DNA of 64,000 nt, from the NCBI RefSeq assembly GCF_006636215.1, contig NZ_VIFM01000019.1, positions 1-64,000 on the forward strand, given 5' to 3'. The position numbers and the translations under genes were made by a program. This DNA comes from Myxococcus llanfairpwllgwyngyllgogerychwyrndrobwllllantysiliogogogochensis (GTDB taxonomy: Bacteria > Myxococcota > Myxococcia > Myxococcales > Myxococcaceae). This document shows, one piece after another, positions 8,142 through 15,240 of this stretch. The notes under the pieces are model-generated. The model was not told where the DNA came from and did no database searches. It saw only the letters and a program-made list of their open reading frames with translations. Within the stretch, counting starts at the first letter, position 1, and each line of letters begins with the position of its first letter.

Positions 8142-8705
8142 GTGGACGACGACCGGACCGGACAGGACAGCAGGCCCCCCAGGAAACAGAAGCGACCCCG
8201 GAAGGTGTCCGCCCGCTATCTGGAGAACGTGGCGCTGCACTACCTCAAGCGCTACGCCTCCACGGTGAGCCAGTTGAAGCGCGTGCTGGTGCGCCGGGTG
8301 GACCGCTCGGTGAAGGAGCACGGCGGAGACCGCGCCGAGGCGCTCGGGTGGATTGACGCGCTCACGCAGAAGCTCGTCCGCAACAACCTCGTCAACGACG
8401 ACGCCTATGCGGGGATGAAGGCGCAGTCACTGCGCGCCTCGGGGCGCAGCACGCGGATGATTGCCCAGAAGCTGCGGATGAAGGGCGTGGCCTCGGACCT
8501 GGTGCAGCGCAAGCTGGCGCTGGCCACCGCGGAGGTCTCCGACGAGGACGCCGCGCGCATCTGGGCTCGGAAGAAGCGACTGGGGCCCTTTCGCAAGGAC
8601 CTGGCCACGCGTGAGGAGAATCGCAAACGCGACCTTGCGTCGCTGGCTCGCGCGGGCTTCTCGTTCGGCGTGGCGAAGAAGATCATCGACGGAGCACTCG
8701 ACTAG
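8142..8705 (+). CDS. recX: Regulatory protein RecX
   Basis: This 187-residue RecX-family protein inhibits or tunes RecA filaments in other bacteria. It is built of tandem three-helix repeats: ARYLENVALHYLKRYASTVS, then LVNDDAYAGMKAQSLRASGR with IAQKLRMKGV, and near the C-terminus LASLARAGFSFGVAKKII. A basic N-terminal extension (about 30 residues) precedes the family domain. The GTG at 8142 was chosen because no in-frame ATG lies before the conserved helices. It is not next to recA and no obvious LexA box was seen upstream, so SOS control is not supported by this window. Confidence 0.85.
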   Translation: MDDDRTGQDSRPPRKQKRPRKVSARYLENVALHYLKRYASTVSQLKRVLVRRVDRSVKEHGGDRAEALGWIDALTQKLVRNNLVNDDAYAGMKAQSLRASGRSTRMIAQKLRMKGVASDLVQRKLALATAEVSDEDAARIWARKKRLGPFRKDLATREENRKRDLASLARAGFSFGVAKKIIDGALD

Positions 8706-8815
8706 CGCTGCGACGTCCGGCCCGGCGTGAACTCCCATGCCGTGATGCCGCGAAGCAGTTTTGCGGAAAAGAACGCAGCTATCAAGTTGCAAAAGTCTCC
8801 CGTACTTCCCCGCGT

Positions 8816-8834
8816 GACTGGAACACCTCCAGTC
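8816..8834 (+). promoter_or_regulatory. Perfect 7-bp hairpin ahead of hydrolase start
   Basis: GACTGGA, a 5-nt loop, then TCCAGTC lies 18 bp upstream of the ATG at 8853. An alternative pairing of GTGACT (8814-8819) with AGTCAC (8844-8849) would enclose the GGGAG ribosome-binding site. It could affect translation of the hydrolase; this rests only on base pairing. Confidence 0.3.
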
Positions 8835-8852
8835 CCTCACGGGAGTCACGGG

Positions 8853-9629
8853 ATGAACGCGACGAAAGACCTGCGGACAGTCACGCTCGATGGCCTGCGA
8901 ATGCACTGCACGCTGATGGGCGAGGGCCCTCCCCTTGTCCTGCTCCACGGCTTCACGGGGACGGGCGCGGACTGGGTCCATGTGTTCGACCTGGAAGTGC
9001 TCGCCCGCAGGTACCGGCTCATCATTCCGGACCTGCGGGGCCACGGCCGGACCGACAACCCGTCAGAGGACTTCACCACGCGCCAGTGCGGGGTGGACGT
9101 GCTCGCGCTGCTGGACTCGCTGGGCATCGAGCGGTTTCGCGCCATCGGCATGAGCCTGGGCGGCAACACGCTGCTGCACCTCGCGACGCGTGCACCGGGC
9201 CGCCTGGAGCGGATGGTGCTCGTCTCCAGCACGCCGTACTACCCCGCGCAGGCGCGCCGCATCATGGCCACCTTCACGGAGGAATCGCGCACCGAGGCCG
9301 AGTGGGCGGACATGCGCTCCAAACACGTCCACGGAGACGCGCAGATTCGCGCGCTCTGGCGACACGGCCGAGGCTTCGCGGACAGCTTCGACGACATGAA
9401 CTTCACGCCGCCGCTGCTCGGCACGGTGCGCGCGCGGACGCTGCTCGTCCAGGGGGACCAGGACCCGCTCTATCCGCTGGAGCTGTCGGTGGAGCTGTAT
9501 CGCGCCATTCCCGCGTCCCGGCTGTGGGTCGTCCCGGGCGGGGGACATGGCCCCATCTTCGGGGAGCAGCATGAGGACTTCGCGCGAACGGCGCTGGCGT
9601 TCCTGGAGGAGCCCGCGCCGGCGTCGTGA
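8853..9629 (+). CDS. Alpha/beta-hydrolase fold protein
   Basis: This 258-residue alpha/beta hydrolase has the oxyanion motif LVLLHGFTG (residues 28-36), the strand RLIIPDLRGHGRT, and the nucleophile elbow GMSLGG. The acid residue is probably in LLVQGDQDPLYPLE and the catalytic His in VVPGGGHGPIF. ATG 8853 is used because the segment before it (from 8727) shows low GC and no conserved features. Family members include esterases, epoxide hydrolases and C-C hydrolases; substrate is not predictable. It stands alone between recX and a convergent LysR gene. Confidence 0.9.
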   Translation: MNATKDLRTVTLDGLRMHCTLMGEGPPLVLLHGFTGTGADWVHVFDLEVLARRYRLIIPDLRGHGRTDNPSEDFTTRQCGVDVLALLDSLGIERFRAIGMSLGGNTLLHLATRAPGRLERMVLVSSTPYYPAQARRIMATFTEESRTEAEWADMRSKHVHGDAQIRALWRHGRGFADSFDDMNFTPPLLGTVRARTLLVQGDQDPLYPLELSVELYRAIPASRLWVVPGGGHGPIFGEQHEDFARTALAFLEEPAPAS

Positions 9630-9647
9630 GGTGGCGATGCCCCCGTG

Positions 9648-10550
9648 TCAATTCGTGGGGAGCAGCTTGCGCGCCAGGGCGATGAAGGCGCGCAGCGGCG
9701 CCGACGCGCGGGCCCGGTGGGGGTAGTACAGGAAGATGCCCGGGACGGAAGGCGCCCAGTCCTCCAGTACGGGCACGAGGGTGCCCGCGCGCAGGGCGGG
9801 GGCGACCTGCAGCTCCGCCAGATAGGTGAGCCCCACGCCCGCCACCGCCATGCGGTACATGACCTCGGAATGGTCCGTGGCCAGCCGGCCCTTCACCTGG
9901 ATGCGCAGCTCCTTGCGACCCCGCTCCAGCTCCCAGTGATAGGGCAGGCTCGTCGTGGGCGCGCGGTAGGCGATGCAGTCATGTTTCGCCAGGTCCTCGG
10001 GGTGCATCGGGGTGCCGTGGCGCTTCAGGTAGGAGGGGGAGGCGAGGACCATGAAGCGGAAGGCGGGCGTGAGACGCACCTGCACCATGTCCTTCTCCAC
10101 GGCTTCAATCAGCCGCAGTCCCGCGTCGAGCCCCTCCTCGACGATGTCCACGAACCTGTCGGACAAGCGCACCTCCGCGTGGACATGCGGATTGTCCCGG
10201 AGGAAGCGGGGCAGCACCGGCTCGATGATGCTGGCGAGGGCGATGCTGGGCACCGTGAGTCGCAGGGTGCCGGTGAGCTGCGTGGTGTCGGCGGACAGGT
10301 GCTCGAGCGCGTTGAGGGCGGACTCCAGTCCCGGGGCGGCGCGCTCCAGCAGTCGCTGGCCGGCGTCGGTGAGCGACACGTTGCGCGTGGTGCGAAAGAA
10401 CAACGCCTGTTGGACCCGCTCCTCCAGCAGCCGCACGGACTGACTCACCGCGGAGGTGGAGACGCCCAGCTCCTTCGCGGCCCGGGTGAAGCTCTTGTGC
10501 CGTGCGACGGAGACGAACACGGCCAGCTCGTTCAGTGGGGTCAGTGCCAT
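9648..10550 (-). CDS. LysR family transcriptional regulator
   Basis: This 300-residue LysR regulator has an N-terminal winged HTH (LNELAVFVSVARHKSFTRAA, then GVSTSAVSQSVRLLEERV) and an effector-binding domain. It is divergent from the aldo/keto reductase at 10641 with 90 bp between the starts, a standard regulator-target layout, so it is inferred to control that reductase. The C-terminal region (YLAELQVAPALRAGTLVPVL) is like that of LysR proteins paired with oxidoreductases. Confidence 0.93.
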   Translation of the reverse strand: MALTPLNELAVFVSVARHKSFTRAAKELGVSTSAVSQSVRLLEERVQQALFFRTTRNVSLTDAGQRLLERAAPGLESALNALEHLSADTTQLTGTLRLTVPSIALASIIEPVLPRFLRDNPHVHAEVRLSDRFVDIVEEGLDAGLRLIEAVEKDMVQVRLTPAFRFMVLASPSYLKRHGTPMHPEDLAKHDCIAYRAPTTSLPYHWELERGRKELRIQVKGRLATDHSEVMYRMAVAGVGLTYLAELQVAPALRAGTLVPVLEDWAPSVPGIFLYYPHRARASAPLRAFIALARKLLPTN

Positions 10551-10640
10551 TGTGAAGCCATTCTAAACAGTGCTTTCGCGCCGTGCCTCTTCTCCGAAAG
10601 GCCCTCGGGCGGCAGTTTGAGGTCATTCACGGAGGCACAC

Positions 10641-11756
10641 ATGACGACGACGAACCGCATCGACTCGCTTTCTCGCTACCACCTGTTGGGGCGCTCGGGG
10701 CTGCGGGTGAGCCCGCTGGCCCTGGGGACCATGACGTTCGGCACGGAGTGGGGCTGGGGGAGCCCCAAGGACACGGCGCACCGCCTGCTGGCCCGCTACC
10801 TGGAGGCGGGGGGTAACTTCCTCGACACGGCGGACGGCTACACGAACGGGACGAGCGAGGAAATCATCGGGGACTACTTCGCGAAGCAGGGCGGGCGTGA
10901 CGGCGCCGTCATCGCGACGAAGTTCACGGTGAACACGTCGCCGGGAGACCCGAACGCGGGAGGCAACGGCCGCAAGAACATCCACCGCGCGGTGGAGGGC
11001 TCTCTGCGCCGGCTGAAGACGGACTACCTGGACCTGTACTGGATGCACGCGTGGGACGGCATCACTCCGATGGAGGAGGTGATGAGCACGCTGACGGACC
11101 TCGTGAGGGTGGGGAAGATTCGCTACATCGGTCTGTCGGACGTGCCGGCCTGGTACTTCGCGCGGGCGCAGACGCTGGCGGAGCGCGAGGGCTGGGAGCG
11201 CGTCGTCGCGTTGCAGTTGGAGTACTCGCTGGTGGAGCGCAACATCGAGCGGGAGCACATCCCGGCCGCGCTGGAGCTGGGGGCGAGCATCACCCCGTGG
11301 AGCCCGCTGGCGTCGGGGTTGTTGTCGGGCAAGTACACGCGAGAGGGCCTGGTGGCGAAGGGAGAGGGGCGACTGCCGGCCGTGCAGGGCCGAGGCAACC
11401 CGGGAATGGAGAAGCTCTTCACGGAGAAGAACTGGCGCATCGTGGACACGCTGATGGAGGTGGCGCGGGAGCTGGACAAGCCGCCCGCGCAGGTGGCGTT
11501 GGCGTGGGTGACGCGGCGGCCGGGGGTGGCGTCCACCATCATCGGGGCGACAAAGCTGGAGCAACTCGAGGCGAACCTGCGTGCGCTGGACGTGGAGATT
11601 CCGGAGGCGCAGTCAGCGAAGCTGGACGCGGCCGGTCGCCCGGAACTCGTCCACCCGTACATCTTCTTCGAGAACGCCTTCTTCACCAGCGGCATGTTCA
11701 CCGGTGGCACGTCCGTCCGGGCCGAGCCGACGTGGTTCCGCCCGGCGGTGCGCTGA
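10641..11756 (+). CDS. Aldo/keto reductase
   Basis: This 371-residue NADPH-dependent aldo/keto reductase has an (alpha/beta)8 barrel. ATG 10641 has GGAGG five bases upstream. Motifs: GLRVSPLALGTMTFG at the start, the catalytic Asp/Tyr segment FLDTADGYTNGTSEE, the catalytic Lys in VIATKFTV, His in LYWMHAWD, and the cofactor-loop residues in VASTIIGATKLEQLEANL. It resembles the Tas/YajO-like branch that reduces aldehydes. The natural substrate is not evident. It is probably regulated by the divergent LysR protein. Confidence 0.93.
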   Translation: MTTTNRIDSLSRYHLLGRSGLRVSPLALGTMTFGTEWGWGSPKDTAHRLLARYLEAGGNFLDTADGYTNGTSEEIIGDYFAKQGGRDGAVIATKFTVNTSPGDPNAGGNGRKNIHRAVEGSLRRLKTDYLDLYWMHAWDGITPMEEVMSTLTDLVRVGKIRYIGLSDVPAWYFARAQTLAEREGWERVVALQLEYSLVERNIEREHIPAALELGASITPWSPLASGLLSGKYTREGLVAKGEGRLPAVQGRGNPGMEKLFTEKNWRIVDTLMEVARELDKPPAQVALAWVTRRPGVASTIIGATKLEQLEANLRALDVEIPEAQSAKLDAAGRPELVHPYIFFENAFFTSGMFTGGTSVRAEPTWFRPAVR

Positions 11757-11781
11757 AGCTCGGGAAAGCTGGAGGCTGGTT

Positions 11782-12369
11782 TCAGTCGGTGCGCTGAAGG
11801 GCGCGCCAGAGCCAGCCCCAGCGCAGCTCCAGGTCCTCGAAGGGTGGGACTCGGATGAGGGCGTCGTGCTCGGTGTAGACGCCCAGCTCTGCCCATTGTC
11901 CTTCACGTAGCTCGCTCACGGTGAGCGTGCGTGAGTCCAGGTCGATGAGCCACAGGTGTTTGATGCCGAGGCGCGCGTAGAACGGGCGCTTGATGCGCAG
12001 GTCATACGCGCGTGTCGACGGCGACAGGATTTCACAGACCCAATCGGGCTCCGTGGTCCATTGTCGCTCGGGAAGACGGGCGACGCGCTCTCTCCGCCAG
12101 CCCGCGAGGTCTGGGATGAACTCCGGGGAGCCTCCGGCCTGCACGCCGGGCTCGACCATGAGCCACCAGCCGCCCGGCCCTGGGTTTCCGAGCTGGAACG
12201 GACCATCCAGCTCACCAAAAAGTCTCAGCCCGAAATAGACATGCCCGCCACCAAGGCGGGCATGCGTGTACAGCGCTCCATCGATGATCTCGCCCACGAC
12301 GCCCTCGGGCAGAGCCTCGATATCGGCGAGGGTCGCGACACCCTCTGTCTCGCGCTTGCCGTAGGCCAT
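11782..12369 (-). CDS. Uma2 family endonuclease (DUF820), copy 2
   Basis: This 195-residue protein of the Uma2/DUF820 group has a PD-(D/E)XK nuclease fold. The likely active-site elements are SPEFIPDLAGW (the PD), WVCEILSPSTRAYD (Glu) and the Lys in LRIKRPFYARLGIKHLW. Families like this are abundant and expanded in myxobacteria and cyanobacteria, with no settled biological role. It is the second of two tandem paralogues on the minus strand. The first 27 residues are identical to those of the neighbour at 12419-13009, while the middle of the protein has diverged considerably. Confidence 0.85.
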   Translation of the reverse strand: MAYGKRETEGVATLADIEALPEGVVGEIIDGALYTHARLGGGHVYFGLRLFGELDGPFQLGNPGPGGWWLMVEPGVQAGGSPEFIPDLAGWRRERVARLPERQWTTEPDWVCEILSPSTRAYDLRIKRPFYARLGIKHLWLIDLDSRTLTVSELREGQWAELGVYTEHDALIRVPPFEDLELRWGWLWRALQRTD

Positions 12370-12390
12370 GCCCCGAGTGTGGAGATAGCA
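12291..12390 (-). repeat. Direct repeat B: 5' end and leader of Uma2 copy 2
   Basis: This 100-bp segment matches 12931-13030 at 99 of 100 positions (the mismatch is at 12355/12995). It covers the first 27 codons and 21 bp upstream of the start. Spacing between copies is 640 bp, about one gene length. Confidence 0.92.
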
Positions 12391-12418
12391 GCGCTGTCTG
12401 ACAAGCGGACGCAGGAGG

Positions 12419-13009
12419 CTATATCCCGGCTGCGGGTTCCACGAACGGCCAGAGTTCGCCGAGCCTCAGCTCGAGGTCTTCGAACGGAGGAAGGCGGACG
12501 ACGTCCTCATCACTGTAGACCCCCACTTCCATCCAGTGTCCATCGCGCAGCGCGCTCACTGTGAGGGTGCGTGCGTCCAGGTCGATGAACCACAGATGCT
12601 GGATGCCAATCCGTGCGTAGAACGGGCGCTTGATGCATGTGTCATACGCGCGTGTCGACGGTGACAGGATTTCACAGGCCCAGTCCGGCGCCACGGGCCA
12701 CGAACCCGCGGGTAGTCGTGCCACCCGGTCCTTCTTCCAGCCCGCAACGTCTGGAATGAACTCCGGTGAGCCCTCCAGCCGGATGCCGGGCTCCACTTGA
12801 ATCCACCAACCTCCGGGCCCGCTACGGCCCTTCTGGAAGGGCCCCCAGAGCAGGGCATGCAGACTTCCAAGTGTGTCCATATGCCCAGCACGCGGCTGGG
12901 CATGCACATACAATGTTCCTTCGATGACCTCGCCCACGACGCCCTCGGGCAGAGCCTCGATATCGGCGAGGGTCGCGACACCCTCTGTCTCGCGTTTGCC
13001 GTAGGCCAT
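12419..13009 (-). CDS. Uma2 family endonuclease (DUF820), copy 1
   Basis: This 196-residue paralogue of the next gene has the same PD-(D/E)XK elements: SPEFIPDVAGW, WACEILSPSTRAYD and CIKRPFYARIGIQHLWFIDL. Residues 1-27 are identical to the other copy at protein level and almost identical in DNA. Residues 30-75 are mostly different, and the catalytic core is again similar. It lies 64 bp downstream of the DprE2-like gene on the same strand but carries its own copy of the duplicated leader, suggesting separate expression. Confidence 0.85.
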   Translation of the reverse strand: MAYGKRETEGVATLADIEALPEGVVGEVIEGTLYVHAQPRAGHMDTLGSLHALLWGPFQKGRSGPGGWWIQVEPGIRLEGSPEFIPDVAGWKKDRVARLPAGSWPVAPDWACEILSPSTRAYDTCIKRPFYARIGIQHLWFIDLDARTLTVSALRDGHWMEVGVYSDEDVVRLPPFEDLELRLGELWPFVEPAAGI

Positions 13010-13030
13010 GCCCCGAGTGTGGAGATAGCA
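12931..13030 (-). repeat. Direct repeat A: 5' end and leader of Uma2 copy 1
   Basis: This is the partner of 12291-12390. The near-perfect identity stops sharply at codon 27, much higher than in the rest of the two genes. That points to recent gene conversion or to selection on the 5' segment. Confidence 0.92.
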
Positions 13031-13073
13031 AAGCCCCCTGACAAGCCGCGCCGCTGACGGCGTCCGTTTACAG

Positions 13074-13811
13074 CTAGAGCTTCAACTTCTTGAACACGGA
13101 TTCCGGGATGCTCTTGATGATGAGCATGATGAGCGCCCAGATGCCGGGAACGTAGACCTCGTTCTTGCGTGCATCCGCGGCGCTGAGCAGTCCGCGCGCC
13201 ACCTTCTCCGGCGAGGCGAACAACTTGTTCTTCGGCAGGTGCGCCGTCATCGGTGTGTCCACGAAACCCGGCTTCACCGTCACCACCGCCACGTTGGACT
13301 TCGCCAGGCGGTTGCGCAGGCCCTGCAGGAACACGGTCAGCGCGCCCTTCGACGTGCCGTACACGTAGTTGCTCTGCCGGCCGCGGTCTCCGGCCACCGA
13401 CGAAATCACCACCAGCGTGCCGGCCTTCTGCGCCTCGAAGCGGTTGGCCAGCACCGTCAGGAGCGACGCCGCGCTCAGGAAGTTGGTGCGCAGCACCGCC
13501 TCCGTCGCCGTCCACGAGCGCTGCGCCTCCGCCTGGTCTCCCAGCACGCCGTGCGCCAGCACCACGCCGTCCAGCCCGCCCAGCGCCTGGAACGCCCCGT
13601 CCACCAGCGCCTCGTGCACCGCGAAGTCGTTCAGGTCCACCGCCTTCGACTCCACCTTCGCGGCGCCCCGCGTGGCGGCATCCTTCGCCACCGCGTCCAG
13701 GTTCTCCGCGTTGCGGCCCACGAGGTACAGCGAGGCACCGCGAGCGGCGAGCAGCCGCACCGTCGCCTGGGCAATGGCGCTGGTGGCGCCGAGGACGAGC
13801 ACTTTCTTCAT
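13074..13811 (-). CDS. DprE2-like SDR (decaprenylphosphoryl-2-keto-ribose reductase type)
   Basis: This 245-residue classical SDR has the NAD(P) motif VLVLGATSAIAQA at the N-terminus, VVISSVAGDRG with the catalytic Ser, and YGTSKGAL supplying Tyr-x-x-x-Lys. The C-terminus is hydrophobic and basic (WALIMLIIKSIPESVFKKLK), as in membrane-associated DprE2. In mycobacteria DprE2 reduces the 2-keto intermediate made by DprE1 to give polyprenylphosphoryl-D-arabinose. The assignment here rests on the order HAD-UbiA, DprE1-like, DprE2-like with 13- and 24-bp gaps. An SDR of another pathway cannot be excluded from this gene alone. Confidence 0.82.
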   Translation of the reverse strand: MKKVLVLGATSAIAQATVRLLAARGASLYLVGRNAENLDAVAKDAATRGAAKVESKAVDLNDFAVHEALVDGAFQALGGLDGVVLAHGVLGDQAEAQRSWTATEAVLRTNFLSAASLLTVLANRFEAQKAGTLVVISSVAGDRGRQSNYVYGTSKGALTVFLQGLRNRLAKSNVAVVTVKPGFVDTPMTAHLPKNKLFASPEKVARGLLSAADARKNEVYVPGIWALIMLIIKSIPESVFKKLKL

Positions 13812-13835
13812 GGGGTCGGCAATCTCGGAGAGAGG

Positions 13836-15227
13836 TCAGCGAAGCGCAAGCAGGGACTTGGGATGCGGCGCTCCGGAAGCGCGCTCCGATTCCAGCGAGA
13901 AGGGCATGGCTACCGGATTCATCCGCCGCCAGAACGATGAGGAGAACGCCGGGTCGATGTACCCCGCGAACTCCGCGCGACGCGGGAAGTACTCCGCGAA
14001 GCTCTCCGGACTCATCCGCGCGTCCTTCGCCGGATACACCGCGCCGCCCGCCTCGCGCGTCACCCGGTCCAGCTCCTCCACCAGCCGGTACGTCTTCTCC
14101 CCCCGGTTGGCGAAGTCCATGGCCAGCGTCACACCCTGGCGCGGAAAGGACATCCACCCCGGCGAAGGGAGGTCACCGAAGGTCTTCAGCACCGACAGGA
14201 AGCTGGGCAGTCCGCCGCGCGAGCTTCGCTCCAGGATGTCCTTCAGCGCGTCGCGCGCGGTGGAGTAGGGCACCACGCACTGGAACTGGAGGAAGCCCCG
14301 GCTGCCGTAGATGCGGTTCCACGCGTAGATGGCGTCCAGCGGATAGAAGAACGGGTCGTAGTGCGTCAGCCGCTGCTTGGGCTTGCCGTTCTGCCGGTGG
14401 AAGTAGAGCCAGTTGAACGCCGACACCGACAGCCGGTTGAGGCAGAAGGCCGGCATGTCCATCGGCACCGCGAGGCCAATGCCATGCGACAGGTGGCTCT
14501 TGGCCAGCGGGAGCCCGTCGAACTGCGGTGGCGCGAAGTTGCCCCGGTACAACAGGCCCCGTCCCACCTTCTTGCCGCGCGCCAGGCAGTCCACCCACGC
14601 CATGGTGAACTCGTGGTCCGCCTCGGACTCGCGCGCCACGACGAGGAACTCGTCCAGGTTGCCGAAGGGCACCGTCTCCTGGAGCACGTACGGGTTGCTG
14701 ATGGGCTTGAGCTGCACCTCCGCCCACGTGACGAGCCCCGTGAGGCCCAGGCCGCCAATCGTCGCGCCGTACCAGTCCGGGTTCTCGTCCGGCGCGCACA
14801 CCCGGCGGCTGCCATCCGAGCGCACCAGCTCGAAGCGGCGCACGTAGCGGCCAAACGTCCCGCCCCGGTGGTGGTTCTTCCCGTGTACGTCGTTGGCGAT
14901 GGCGCCGCCCACCGTCACGTACTTGGTACCCGGCGTCACCGGCAGGAACCAGCCCCGCGGCGCCGCCAGTCGCAACAGCGTGTCCAGCGTGACGCCCGCC
15001 TCGCAGCGCACCACGCCCGTGGCCGCGTCGAAGGCGATGAGCTTGTCCAGGCCCGAGGTGAGCAGCAGCGTCCCGCCCCCGTTGAGGCAGGAGTCGCCAT
15101 AGCTGCGCCCCAGCCCGTGCGGCAGCACGGAGCCAGAGACTTGCGGCAGCGCGTCCGAGCGCCACGTCAGCGCCTGCGTGCGCTGCTCGACTTGGGGGTA
15201 ACGCCCCCAGGACTCCAGTGACTTCAT
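13836..15227 (-). CDS. DprE1-like FAD-binding oxidoreductase
   Basis: This 463-residue VAO/PCMH-type flavoenzyme is close in layout to decaprenylphosphoryl-ribose 2'-oxidase DprE1. Visible motifs: LGRSYGDSCLNGGG, VTPGTKYVTVGGAIANDVHG followed by KNHH, and IGGLGLTGLVTWAEV. Near the C-terminus are TLAMDF and YPAKDAR, whose Lys401 aligns with DprE1 Lys418. The residue corresponding to mycobacterial Cys387, the target of benzothiazinones, is Ala369. The expected reaction is oxidation of the 2'-OH of polyprenylphosphoryl-ribose, with FAD reoxidised at the membrane. It is translated 13 bp after the HAD-UbiA gene and 24 bp before the SDR partner. Confidence 0.87.
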   Translation of the reverse strand: MKSLESWGRYPQVEQRTQALTWRSDALPQVSGSVLPHGLGRSYGDSCLNGGGTLLLTSGLDKLIAFDAATGVVRCEAGVTLDTLLRLAAPRGWFLPVTPGTKYVTVGGAIANDVHGKNHHRGGTFGRYVRRFELVRSDGSRRVCAPDENPDWYGATIGGLGLTGLVTWAEVQLKPISNPYVLQETVPFGNLDEFLVVARESEADHEFTMAWVDCLARGKKVGRGLLYRGNFAPPQFDGLPLAKSHLSHGIGLAVPMDMPAFCLNRLSVSAFNWLYFHRQNGKPKQRLTHYDPFFYPLDAIYAWNRIYGSRGFLQFQCVVPYSTARDALKDILERSSRGGLPSFLSVLKTFGDLPSPGWMSFPRQGVTLAMDFANRGEKTYRLVEELDRVTREAGGAVYPAKDARMSPESFAEYFPRRAEFAGYIDPAFSSSFWRRMNPVAMPFSLESERASGAPHPKSLLALR

Positions 15228-15240
15228 CGCGGAAGCCCTC

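Noticed and set aside
12291-13030. Duplicated block as insertion-sequence ends.
   Set aside because: Repeats are direct, lie inside the 5' ends of two paralogous genes, and no transposase or target-site duplication is seen.
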